Assembly (NCBI RefSeq): GCF_024168825.1
Contig: NZ_JALJWH010000001.1
Span: 620,001 to 684,000, forward strand
DNA from: Paenarthrobacter sp. A20
GTDB taxonomy: Bacteria; Actinomycetota; Actinomycetes; Actinomycetales; Micrococcaceae
Length of the DNA stretch: 64,000 bases
Direction of reading: 5' to 3'
Shown here: positions 37,429-45,220 of the stretch, in pieces
Layout: each line of letters opens with the position of its first letter
Position numbering within the stretch: position 1 is the first letter of the stretch
Notes under the pieces: model-generated
The model's input: the letters and a program-made list of their open reading frames with translations, nothing else
Told to the model about the DNA's origin: nothing
The model's database searches: none
Program-made: the position numbers and the translations under genes

Positions 37429-38164
37429 CCCTTGCTGCCTGGGGCTGTGCGGCGCCTTCCGGGGCTGACTTGTTGGGGTCCTTGGTCCAGATGGAGGCGA
37501 GCATTCCGATGACCAGGATGGCCGGTGCACCGTACATCAGGATGTTCATGACGACGGGTTCGCGGAGGGCGCGGATGGCGTTGCCGACGTAGGGGATGGT
37601 GGCGACCTGCTTGTCCACGGTTTTGCCTTCGAGGGTGGCGATCCAGGGGTCGATGCCGTTGTTGGCGTCACCTTTGGTCTGGACGGCTACGCCGCCGTCG
37701 GCGGTGGCGGTGACCTCGGTGATGCGGTGGGTCTCTACCCGCTGGTCCTCCACGGGGATGTGGTACGTGATGATGTCGCCCACTTTGACGTCCGTGATGG
37801 GTGTTGGGACGGTCACGACGACGTCGCCCGGGTTGATCAGGGGCGCCATGGAACCGGTCAGCATAGTGGAGGTCTGGTATCCGAAGACGCGCGGCCCAAT
37901 CGCCAGCAGGACGAATGCCAAGGCCGCGAGAACCAGCGCGCCGATGCCGATGAACTTCACAGCCGACCCGGCAACCCGGCGGAAGGCGCCGGCTTTGGTG
38001 AACGTGGGGGCCGCTGCGGACGGCTTGACAGCGACAGACTCGGTTGCGGCGTCGACGGCGGCGGTCTCGACGACGGCGGATGCGGTCGCGGTTGCGGCGG
38101 CGGGCTTCGAGGCGGAACGCCGGCCGTGGAGAGCTGGTCCGTTGATGCTGGTGAGGGTGCTCAT
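37421..38164 (-). CDS. Signal peptidase I, SipW/ER type
   Basis: The 247-residue protein has a long Ala/Thr/Val-rich cytoplasmic N-terminus, one membrane helix (about 71-90), a catalytic domain with Ser105 in LTGSMAPLINPGD, and a second membrane helix near 205-228. The general base is His146 in RVETHRITEV instead of Lys, the feature that separates SipW/eukaryotic-type peptidases from LepB. GDIITYHIP and KGDANN match boxes C and E of the family. It should process the secreted protein encoded just upstream, which has a SipW-type signal. A short Hpt-like gene overlaps its 3' end. Confidence 0.9.
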   Translation of the reverse strand: MSTLTSINGPALHGRRSASKPAAATATASAVVETAAVDAATESVAVKPSAAAPTFTKAGAFRRVAGSAVKFIGIGALVLAALAFVLLAIGPRVFGYQTSTMLTGSMAPLINPGDVVVTVPTPITDVKVGDIITYHIPVEDQRVETHRITEVTATADGGVAVQTKGDANNGIDPWIATLEGKTVDKQVATIPYVGNAIRALREPVVMNILMYGAPAILVIGMLASIWTKDPNKSAPEGAAQPQAARGD

Positions 38165-38219
38165 TGTCCTGGCGTTCCTTCCGAGTGTTGATCGTCTTCT
38201 GTAAAAGAGTCTGCGTGAG

Positions 38220-38268
38220 CTGGCTCAGGCTTTCCTACCGGAAATCCTCAAGTCTGGCTCAGGAAAAA
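38220..38268 (-). promoter_or_regulatory. Upstream region of the signal peptidase gene with direct repeats
   Basis: The ten-base unit ctggctcagg occurs at 38220-38229 and 38254-38263. The second copy runs into ctcaggaaaaa, a string shared with the region upstream of the TasA-like gene (39112). This suggests common control of the two genes. Confidence 0.4.
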
Positions 38269-38325
38269 TACCGGCGGACCTGATCGGGCAGGGGGGCGCC
38301 CGACCAGGCCCGGCGGGGCTGGTGA

Positions 38326-38366
38326 CCGGAGGCCCGGCCGTAAAGGGCGTAACGGCCGGCCTCCGG
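38326..38366 (-). terminator. Hairpin after the TasA-like gene
   Basis: ccggaggcccggccg and cggccggcctccgg form a 14-bp stem with one bulge, 15 bases after the stop codon. There is no T-run, so it may only attenuate transcription into the signal peptidase gene. Confidence 0.55.
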
Positions 38367-38381
38367 AGTTTCAGGTGGTGC

Positions 38382-38987
38382 TTACTTGGTGGTTTCGGTG
38401 CGTTGGGTGCCGGTGAAGGAGAATCCGACGGTGGAGGTGGCGCCCTGGAAGTCGTTGTTCGCGGTGGCGGGCAACGCGGTGGTGACCTTGAGGTTGTCGG
38501 TTTTGGTCGAGGTCAGGGAGGTCAGGTTGTTCAGGACCTTGTTCGCTGCGATCACGGGGCCGTTGGCCAGGACGGTGGTTTTGGTGCCGGCGCAGCTGTA
38601 GGGGGCGGCGGTGCCGGTCCAGGCGACGGAGCAGTTTTCGATGCTCAGTTGCAGGCCGTTGGTCACGTCGGTGGTGAGCAGGGAGGCGGTGGCGCCGGCG
38701 GAGGTGGTGAGGGTGACGTTGTTCAGGTCCGAGTTGCCGGTGTTGGCCAGGGTGACGAGCTTTTCGACCTTGTCGCCCGGCAGGAGGCCGGCGACGGGGA
38801 CGTTCAGCGTGTTGGAGGCTCCGGTGCCCAGGGCGATGGTGACGGTTCCTGCGGTGACGGCCTGGGAGGCGGAGGTGGAGGAGGTGAACGCGCCGTAGGT
38901 GCCCATGCCGGCGACGGCGGCTGCGGTGCCGACCAGTGCGACGGAGGCGAGGATCTTGCCGGAGGTGGTCTTGAGGGTGATGGCCAT
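38382..38987 (-). CDS. TasA/camelysin-like secreted protein with SipW-type signal peptide
   Basis: The ATG at 38987 is chosen because it begins the signal peptide (MAITLKTTSGKILASVALVG); a longer frame adds a charged non-signal start. The 201-residue protein has the SipW-dependent pattern: hydrophobic core, then GMGTYGAFTSSTSAS, followed by a Thr/Ser/Asn-rich beta domain with two Cys (ENCSVAWTG, YSCAGTK) that could form a disulfide. TasA and CalY proteins form biofilm fibres or act as surface metalloprotease-like proteins. With the adjacent signal peptidase this looks like a dedicated fibre-export pair. Fibre formation is inferred from family only. Confidence 0.8.
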   Translation of the reverse strand: MAITLKTTSGKILASVALVGTAAAVAGMGTYGAFTSSTSASQAVTAGTVTIALGTGASNTLNVPVAGLLPGDKVEKLVTLANTGNSDLNNVTLTTSAGATASLLTTDVTNGLQLSIENCSVAWTGTAAPYSCAGTKTTVLANGPVIAANKVLNNLTSLTSTKTDNLKVTTALPATANNDFQGATSTVGFSFTGTQRTETTK

Positions 38988-39111
38988 CTGAATCGGTTTC
39001 CTTTCGGGTGGCCACCGTGTTCGGCCGGCCGTCTTGTCGGCCTCTCTGGCTGACAAGAACTACTGTGCCGGGCCAGGATCAAGAACCAATCCTGCAAACC
39101 CGCAACACTTC

Positions 39112-39131
39112 CTCAGGAAAAACTCAAGACT
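39112..39131 (-). promoter_or_regulatory. Shared upstream motif of the TasA-like gene
   Basis: The string ctcaggaaaaactcaagac lies about 125-145 bases upstream of the TasA-like start and shares ctcaggaaaaa with the region before the signal peptidase gene in the same orientation. Confidence 0.35.
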
Positions 39132-39202
39132 CACCAAAGCCCCACCAGCCCCATATGAAACACTGCATGGTGCACGTGAAGGCCAATGAGAGGGCGCAAT
39201 AA

Positions 39203-39958
39203 ATGCCGATGTGGTTGCAAGCCCTGCTATGGGGAACACTGGCCGGCGGAGCCCTTGTCCTCGGAGCCGGTATCGCTTGGCTGTGGAAAGTCCCGCCCAA
39301 GATTGTTTCCACGGTGATGGCCTTCGGCGCCGGCGTCCTGATCTCCGCCCTTGCCTTTGAACTCGTGGACGAGGCTGTCCAAGGCGGCGGATTGGTCCCC
39401 ACCATCCTTGGCTTCCTCGTGGGTGCCTTGATCTTTGTGGGCTCGAACGTTCTGCTGGCGCGCGCCGGGGCCAAACATCGAAAGCGCTCCAGCGGGCCCC
39501 AACCCTCCGAGAAGGACACGCCAGGCAGCGGAACGGCCATCGCCGTCGGAGCACTGATTGACGGCATTCCCGAATCGGTGGTCCTTGGCGTCGGGCTCCT
39601 CGCCGGCGGGGCTGTGAGCCCGGCGATGCTGGCAGCCGTCTTCATCTCCAACGTCCCGGAGGGCCTTTCCAGTACAGCCGGCATGAAGAAGGCCGGACGA
39701 AGCCCCGCGTACGTTTTTGGAACATGGATCGGCATCGCAGTTTTCAGCGGACTCGCTGCCCTGATCGGCTACACCGCCTTGGAGAACGCCCCCGAGACCG
39801 TGATTGCGTTCATCACCGCCATCGCTGCAGGCGGAATCCTTGCCATGCTTGCCGACACCATGATCCCCGAGGCCTTCGAAGAGCATCACAACCTCACCGG
39901 ACTCACTGCCGCTGTCGGCTTCCTGAGCGCCTTCACCATCCATCACGTCGGAGGCTAG
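39203..39958 (+). CDS. ZIP-family divalent metal transporter
   Basis: The ATG at 39203 has GAGAGGG upstream. The 251-residue protein has eight membrane helices. The transport-site helices contain ALIDGIPESVVLG and FISNVPEGLSSTAG, the H/D-x-x-P-E pairs of ZIP carriers, here with Asp and Asn in place of the first His. The loop after helix 3 is Lys/Ser-rich. ZIP proteins import or release zinc, iron or manganese; this GufA-like subgroup often lacks one metal ligand. It ends near the convergent membrane protein gene and has no metal regulator nearby. Confidence 0.85.
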   Translation: MPMWLQALLWGTLAGGALVLGAGIAWLWKVPPKIVSTVMAFGAGVLISALAFELVDEAVQGGGLVPTILGFLVGALIFVGSNVLLARAGAKHRKRSSGPQPSEKDTPGSGTAIAVGALIDGIPESVVLGVGLLAGGAVSPAMLAAVFISNVPEGLSSTAGMKKAGRSPAYVFGTWIGIAVFSGLAALIGYTALENAPETVIAFITAIAAGGILAMLADTMIPEAFEEHHNLTGLTAAVGFLSAFTIHHVGG

Positions 39959-39976
39959 CGCTCCCGCCCACAGCAG

Positions 39977-41212
39977 CTAGTGCGGAAGCAGCCCCAACAG
40001 CGGCAAGGCAGCCGCCGTCGAGACCGCCATGGCTGCCGTGTTGCCGATCACCGGATGAAAACCGGCCGGCAGCCGGGCGGAAACTGCCCTGGCGATGGGC
40101 GGCGCGAGGATCGCTCCCAGCACGGCCCCGCCGACTATCGCGCTCCACGAACCTCCGTAAGCGAGCACGGCAGCAGGGGCCACGGATACCACGGAAGCAT
40201 AGGTAGCTGCCCACCCTCCGCCGCGGTACCAGCGCTGCCAGAGGACGACGCCGATTGCCGACGTCAGCGCCTGGGCGAACAGTATGTGGGGCAGCAGGTT
40301 GGAGCCATACGACGGCAACCCCGGGTTCAGCACGAACGCTGCCGCGACGCCCAGGATCATGCCTATGCTGGCGAGTTCGTTGGCGAAGAAATGCGTTTCC
40401 GTGAAGTCCTTGAGGATCCGCCGGGCGGCCCACAGGGCGTCGTTGCGGAAAGTCAGGTTAGCGCCCGACGGCGGTTGGTGCTCTCGTGCGGGTTGGTGCG
40501 GCTCCCGCAGGGCAAGCCATGGCAGCTGCCGGGCCACGATGAATGACGCGACAGAACCGACGGACATCGCGAGGACATTCGCCACGACAACGGGCAGGCC
40601 AAACGGCGTGGACACCACGGGAATGAGCAGCAACGCCAAAGGTGTGGTGGTGCTTGCTCCGAGAATCGCAGCTGTCAGGCAGGTCTTCCAACCGGGCCCA
40701 TAGACAAGGACCATGGCGGGCGCGACGCAAACAAAAGGAACGAACGTTGGTTGCCACCCGTCGTCGAGCATCCAACCGAACGCCAGATTGGACAGCAACA
40801 GACTCAGCGACGCAGACGCCAGCACCCAGGGCCAGAGCCCGGTCCCATAGGTCAGCGAGCCAGCCCATCCTTCCCTCCGGCGGCCGGCAAACCACGCCAG
40901 TGCCGCCCCTGCCAGCAGGCCGAGTGCTGCGAGATCCGACGCGAAGAACAAGGGCTCGGTCATGTCTCCCAGAAACCAGCGAAAGCCAGCCATCGGCGAG
41001 TCCATGACGGCCTCCGGCCACCCGGCATAGACCGGGCCGACCCGCGGTGAGTGTTGAGCGAGGATGTGCAGGCACAGTGCAAACAGGCCGACGATAACCA
41101 CCATGCCGAAAGCCCCGAGAGCGACGGCGGCCACGCTATGTTTGGGCGTTGGTTCCAGCGGTCGGATAACGGTGGGGTCGGCAGTGGTCCTGGCTATGGA
41201 AGAGTGCGTCAT
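39977..41212 (-). CDS. Multi-pass membrane protein with an internal direct duplication, unknown
   Basis: The ATG at 41212 has AGGG upstream. The 411-residue protein has an initial helix and two homologous membrane units at about 77-222 and 263-400. Aligned segments include GDMTEPLFFASDLAALG with KDFTETHFFANELASIG, and VAPAMVLVYGPGW with VAPAAVLAYGGSW, each followed by a LGA turn. The repeats run in the same direction. I do not recognise the family. The conserved acidic D/E in each repeat inside membrane-facing segments could form a substrate site, which would fit a transporter or channel. Confidence 0.75.
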   Translation of the reverse strand: MTHSSIARTTADPTVIRPLEPTPKHSVAAVALGAFGMVVIVGLFALCLHILAQHSPRVGPVYAGWPEAVMDSPMAGFRWFLGDMTEPLFFASDLAALGLLAGAALAWFAGRRREGWAGSLTYGTGLWPWVLASASLSLLLSNLAFGWMLDDGWQPTFVPFVCVAPAMVLVYGPGWKTCLTAAILGASTTTPLALLLIPVVSTPFGLPVVVANVLAMSVGSVASFIVARQLPWLALREPHQPAREHQPPSGANLTFRNDALWAARRILKDFTETHFFANELASIGMILGVAAAFVLNPGLPSYGSNLLPHILFAQALTSAIGVVLWQRWYRGGGWAATYASVVSVAPAAVLAYGGSWSAIVGGAVLGAILAPPIARAVSARLPAGFHPVIGNTAAMAVSTAAALPLLGLLPH

Positions 41213-41293
41213 TGGTGGCCCTAAGCGTGCGGTGTGGCGTGGCTTTGAGCAGCGTAACGGACAGTTCACAGCCGCCTGCAACCGCGTCGTTAC

Positions 41294-41327
41294 GGGGAAT
41301 TTGTGACCGCCGGACCTTCAATTCCCC
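41294..41327. promoter_or_regulatory. Inverted repeat in the divergent gap
   Basis: ggggaatt (41294-41301) and aattcccc (41320-41327) form a perfect 8-bp inverted repeat with an 18-base spacer, between the internally duplicated membrane protein gene and the PLDc_N gene. The remaining 295-base gap shows no gene. Confidence 0.4.
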
Positions 41328-41507
41328 AACCCACTCCACTCACCCTTAGTAGGTGATCTTTCTGTCCAATCGCTGCGGTTCCAGCGCGGGCATAGGCAAG
41401 AGGGAGCAGCCGAATCGAAAATGGTGTTGTGGCCCCGCAGGGGAACGGGTCCCTTGCCGGATGACGACGGGCCAGCCCCGGGCCGAACGAACGATGGGAA
41501 AGACACC

Positions 41508-41885
41508 ATGAACTTCTTGGAATCGTTGTGGAGCATCATTGTTGCTTTTTTCTTCATTGCCTATTTGATCCTCCTCTTTCAGATCATTTCCGATCTCCTC
41601 CGCGACAAGGCCCTCAACGGCGGTGTCAAAGTATTGTGGATTTTGTGCCTGTTCATCGCCCCCTTTATCTCCGCGTTGATTTACGTGATCATGCGTGGCA
41701 AGGGCATGGCTTTGCGGAGCGAAATGCGGGTCCGGGAATCTGTTGAAGAGGCCGAGAATTACATCCGTGACGTGGCCGGGGCCCCTTCGGCCACCCAGCA
41801 AATCGAAGCAGCCAAAGCGCTGCTTGCCGCTGGCGATATTACCGAGGCGGAGTACGCTCGCCTGAAGGAGATCGCTTTGTCCTGA
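41508..41885 (+). CDS. PLDc_N and SHOCT domain membrane protein
   Basis: The ATG at 41508 has GGGAAAG upstream; the longer frame from 41421 is not supported. The 125-residue protein has two membrane helices (IIVAFFFIAYLILLF and the VLWILCLFIAPFISALIYV stretch) that match the PLDc_N domain of cardiolipin synthases, then a helix and a C-terminal SHOCT motif (AKALLAAGDITEAEYARLK). It heads an operon with an AI-2E-family protein and cardiolipin synthase, so a role in phospholipid or envelope homeostasis is likely. Confidence 0.85.
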   Translation: MNFLESLWSIIVAFFFIAYLILLFQIISDLLRDKALNGGVKVLWILCLFIAPFISALIYVIMRGKGMALRSEMRVRESVEEAENYIRDVAGAPSATQQIEAAKALLAAGDITEAEYARLKEIALS

Positions 41886-41929
41886 TCCGGGCTACGGTCT
41901 GCCACCCACGCACGGCCGAAAGGGACCGC

Positions 41930-42994
41930 ATGACGCGATTGAAGGCATTCCCGTTGTTGGAAGGCGGACCGTTCCGATTCGGCCTCATAGCAGCCTTGGG
42001 CGTTCTTGTTGCCTTGGCTTTGGGCTCCGCGGTCATCACCCTGCGGTATTCGCTGACGTTGATCTTTGCAGCACTGTTCATCTCGCTGGGGCTCTACCCT
42101 TTGGTCCGCTGGCTGGAACGCCTGAAACTCTCGCGCGCCGGCGCCGTGCTTGCTGTCGCGGTTGGTTTCCTTGTGGTGGTGGCCATTCTCATCCGTTTTG
42201 TGGTTCCCATCCTGGTGGAGGAAGGCGCTGCCCTGGTCCGGTTGCTGCCATCCAGCTTCGATGCGGTGGGCGAACAGGAATGGTTCCAGGACTTTAATGG
42301 GTCGCTTGGCGGGGCACTGACCCCCTTGCTGGAATGGCTGGAAACGTCGGCCGCGGATCCGAACGTATGGCTCGCAATTGGCGGTGGCGCTGTGCAGGTG
42401 GGGTACAACGTGGTGAATGGCACCTTCGCCGTCATCTTCGTGGTGGTCCTGACGCTCTATTTCGTGGCCGGGCATGAGGTCATGAAATCCAGCCTCTACG
42501 CGCTGGTTCCGGCCTCCCGCAGGGAATCATTCGCGGATATATCCGAGACAATTATCGCTTCGGTGGGTAAATACCTGAGCGGCATGTCAATTCTCGCCCT
42601 GCTCAATGCGATCTTCACCTTCATTGTCTTATCTGTTGCCGGAGTGAGGTACGCGGCTGTTCTCGCGGTCCTGGCCTTCCCCATCACGCTCATACCGTTG
42701 GTGGGCAGCGCTATCAGCACGGCAATCATCACGGTGGTTTCACTTTTCACGTCTCCGGCTACGGCGTTGGTGGTTTTCCTTGTCATGTTGGTCTATATGC
42801 AAGTGGAGGCCTACGTCCTGACGCCACGGGTGGTGGGGAAAGCCATCAGCATCCCGGGTTCCTTGGTGCTCATCGGCGCGATGGTGGGCGGGACCCTGCT
42901 GGGGCTGCTTGGAGCGTTGATCGCCTGCCCCACCACGGCATCGATTCTGCTGATCATCAAAAAGGTGGTCATACCGCAGCAGAACGCCAAGTAG
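41930..42994 (+). CDS. AI-2E family transporter-like membrane protein
   Basis: The ATG at 41930 has AAAGGGA upstream. The 354-residue protein has seven to eight membrane helices with a large loop after helix 3 (about 95-150) and the family end pattern VEAYVLTPRVVGKAISIPGSL followed by GTLLGLLGALIACP. Members include Na+/H+ antiporters and TqsA-like proteins, so the AI-2 label is historical. It lies between a PLDc_N protein and cardiolipin synthase, seven bases before the latter. Confidence 0.88.
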   Translation: MTRLKAFPLLEGGPFRFGLIAALGVLVALALGSAVITLRYSLTLIFAALFISLGLYPLVRWLERLKLSRAGAVLAVAVGFLVVVAILIRFVVPILVEEGAALVRLLPSSFDAVGEQEWFQDFNGSLGGALTPLLEWLETSAADPNVWLAIGGGAVQVGYNVVNGTFAVIFVVVLTLYFVAGHEVMKSSLYALVPASRRESFADISETIIASVGKYLSGMSILALLNAIFTFIVLSVAGVRYAAVLAVLAFPITLIPLVGSAISTAIITVVSLFTSPATALVVFLVMLVYMQVEAYVLTPRVVGKAISIPGSLVLIGAMVGGTLLGLLGALIACPTTASILLIIKKVVIPQQNAK

Positions 42995-43000
42995 CGCAGC

Positions 43001-44467
43001 ATGCAAGGACTACTGCACGACGCCGATGCCGTCGCCTTGATCTTGTTGGCACTCCACATTGTGCTCGGATCAATCGCCGCAGTGATGGTCTCGGCAAACC
43101 GAAGGCCGTCCTCCGCCATTGCCTGGGTGCTGGCGATCATCTTCATTCCGTACCTCGGCATGATGGCGTTCCTTCTGGTGGGCCGCGGCAAGCTCCCCAA
43201 GGCCAGGCGGGAAAAACAGCGCGCCGTCAACGAGCTCATGCTCGGACGCACCCCTGGCCTCTCAGCAGTCAGCCACAGTGACGACTGGCCCGCCTGGCTG
43301 CGCTCCGCCGTCGAACTTAATCTCAGGCTCGGCGCGCTGCCCATGGTGGGCGGCAACCGGGCCGAGTTGCTGGAGGACTACAACGGGAGCTTCGACCGCA
43401 TGATCGCGGACATGGACGCCGCTGAAGAGTACGTGCATGTGGAGTTCTACATTCTTGCGTTGGACCCCACCACGGCTCCGTTCTTCGCGGCCATGGAGAG
43501 GGCGTGCAAGAGGGGCGTCACAGTCAGGGTCCTCTTCGACCACCTGGCAGCGGTGGGTGACCCCAAATACCGTGACATGCTGCAGGCTTTTGATGGGATG
43601 GGGGCCGAATGGCACGCCATGCTGCCCCTGCGCCCGTTCAAAGGACAATGGCAACGCCCGGATCTCCGCAATCACCGGAAATTGGTGGTTGTGGACGGAA
43701 GGGTGGGCTACACGGGCTCCCAAAACCTTATCGACGCTTCCTACAACAAGAAGCGGAACATCCGGCGCGGCCTTCGGTGGCACGAACTGATGGTGCGTCT
43801 GGAAGGTCCCGCGGTGCGGGAACTCAACGCGGTGTTCGTCACCGATTGGTACAGCGAGTCCGAGACCCTGCTGCCGTTGGATACCTCTCCTGTGGTCCTT
43901 GGCTCCGAGCCCGAGCTCATTGACGCCCAGGTCCTGCCCAGCGGTCCCAGCTTCGATAACGACAACAACCTCAAGCTCTACACCACCCTCATCTACAAGG
44001 CCGAGCATCGCGTCAGCATCACCAGCCCATATTTTGTGCCCGACGAAGCAATCCAGCTGGCCATCATCACCGCCGCGTCAAGGGGATTGAGCGTTGAGCT
44101 CTTCGTCTCGGAGGTGGGTGACCAAGCCATGGTCTACCACGCCCAGCGTTCCTATTATGAGGTCCTGCTGCGGGCCGGGGTCCGCATCTACCTGTACCGG
44201 GCCCCGCAGGTCCTGCACGCAAAACACTTCACCATTGACGACGACGTAGCCGTCATTGGCTCGAGCAATATGGACGTCCGCTCGTTCAGCCTCAACATGG
44301 AGGTCTCGGTGCTGGTTCACGGGCGATCCATCGTGGACCGGATGCGGGCGGTCGAAGACAGCTACCGTGCGGCAAGCACGGAGTTGCTGTTGGAGGACTG
44401 GTTGCGACGTCCTGTGGGTCACGTTGCGCTGGACAACCTTGCCCGGCTCACGTCATCCCTGCAATAA
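43001..44467 (+). CDS. cls: Cardiolipin synthase, phospholipase D family
   Basis: The 488-residue protein has two N-terminal membrane helices (PLDc_N) and two HKD motifs: H225-x-K227-x4-D232 in NHRKLVVVDG and H406-x-K408-x4-D413 in LHAKHFTIDD, each followed by a Gly-Ser/Asn stretch. Two phosphatidylglycerols are joined to give cardiolipin at the membrane. It starts seven bases after the AI-2E gene. A 19-base tandem duplication covers its stop codon. Confidence 0.93.
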   Translation: MQGLLHDADAVALILLALHIVLGSIAAVMVSANRRPSSAIAWVLAIIFIPYLGMMAFLLVGRGKLPKARREKQRAVNELMLGRTPGLSAVSHSDDWPAWLRSAVELNLRLGALPMVGGNRAELLEDYNGSFDRMIADMDAAEEYVHVEFYILALDPTTAPFFAAMERACKRGVTVRVLFDHLAAVGDPKYRDMLQAFDGMGAEWHAMLPLRPFKGQWQRPDLRNHRKLVVVDGRVGYTGSQNLIDASYNKKRNIRRGLRWHELMVRLEGPAVRELNAVFVTDWYSESETLLPLDTSPVVLGSEPELIDAQVLPSGPSFDNDNNLKLYTTLIYKAEHRVSITSPYFVPDEAIQLAIITAASRGLSVELFVSEVGDQAMVYHAQRSYYEVLLRAGVRIYLYRAPQVLHAKHFTIDDDVAVIGSSNMDVRSFSLNMEVSVLVHGRSIVDRMRAVEDSYRAASTELLLEDWLRRPVGHVALDNLARLTSSLQ

Positions 44468-44494
44468 CACGGGCTCCCTGCAATAACACGGGCT
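44457..44494. repeat. 19-bp tandem duplication across the cls stop codon
   Basis: The unit ccctgcaataacacgggct is present twice in tandem (44457-44475 and 44476-44494). The first copy contains the TAA stop of the cardiolipin synthase gene. Confidence 0.8.
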
Positions 44495-44519
44495 TCTCAC
44501 ATAGCACGATCGGGTTAAG

Positions 44520-45116
44520 TCAGTCGTCCAGCTGCAGGTACCAGGTCACGGCGGCACTGATACCCCGGCCCAGCAGCAGCGAGAACGCAATGGCAATGAC
44601 CACCGCGAACTCCGTGGACAGCCCGGGCAACAGCCCGGACAGGGCACCAATGCCCACGGAATACGCTGACCACAGGATGCCCGCGGCCATCGAGTAGAGC
44701 ACAAACCTGCCCCGCGGCACCGGCGTAATGGCACTGGCAACGTTCATGGTCAGGCGCCCGAGCGGGACGAACCGGGACGTCAGAACCCATGAGGCAGCGT
44801 GCTTGGACAGCCTTTCCCGGGAGGCATGCAACGCCTTCTGCGTGCGGGGGCCCTGAAGAATCCTCCAGTTGGCCATGTCCCGACGCCGGACCAGTTCATA
44901 GGCGCCCAGGTCACCTGCTACTGCTCCCGCCAGCATCGCGGCCACCAGGAGGTACCCGTTGGGAAGGTTGTCGGTTGCTGACAGGGCCCCCAAGGCCACG
45001 AACAAGGACGTCGTGGGAATGGGAGGGAAGATTGCCGAGAACGCCACAAAGATCGCCCCGAGCGGGTAGACCCACCCGGAATCGGCGGCGCTCATGATGT
45101 CTTTGAAAGCTTGCAC
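44520..45116 (-). CDS. DedA-family membrane protein
   Basis: The GTG at 45116 has GGAAAGGGG at eight bases; a longer upstream frame is low-quality. The 198-residue protein has four to five membrane helices with the DedA pattern: FPPIPTTSLFVALGALS, then GAVAGDLGAYELVRRR, SRFVPLGRLTMNVASAIT and a Gly-rich helix pair. DedA proteins help flip undecaprenyl phosphate or phosphatidylethanolamine across the membrane. The Arg in SRFVPLGR is the conserved essential residue. It converges on cardiolipin synthase and is divergent from the LuxR gene. Confidence 0.88.
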   Translation of the reverse strand: MQAFKDIMSAADSGWVYPLGAIFVAFSAIFPPIPTTSLFVALGALSATDNLPNGYLLVAAMLAGAVAGDLGAYELVRRRDMANWRILQGPRTQKALHASRERLSKHAASWVLTSRFVPLGRLTMNVASAITPVPRGRFVLYSMAAGILWSAYSVGIGALSGLLPGLSTEFAVVIAIAFSLLLGRGISAAVTWYLQLDD

Positions 45117-45220
45117 GGTGAAACCCCTTTCCGGGCCTCGCCCAAGCGTCTCACGGCGGCCACCACAATCCTTACGCCCATTGGCCGCCGCGCGGATCGC
45201 CCTTACTGGGTGAATCCTCG

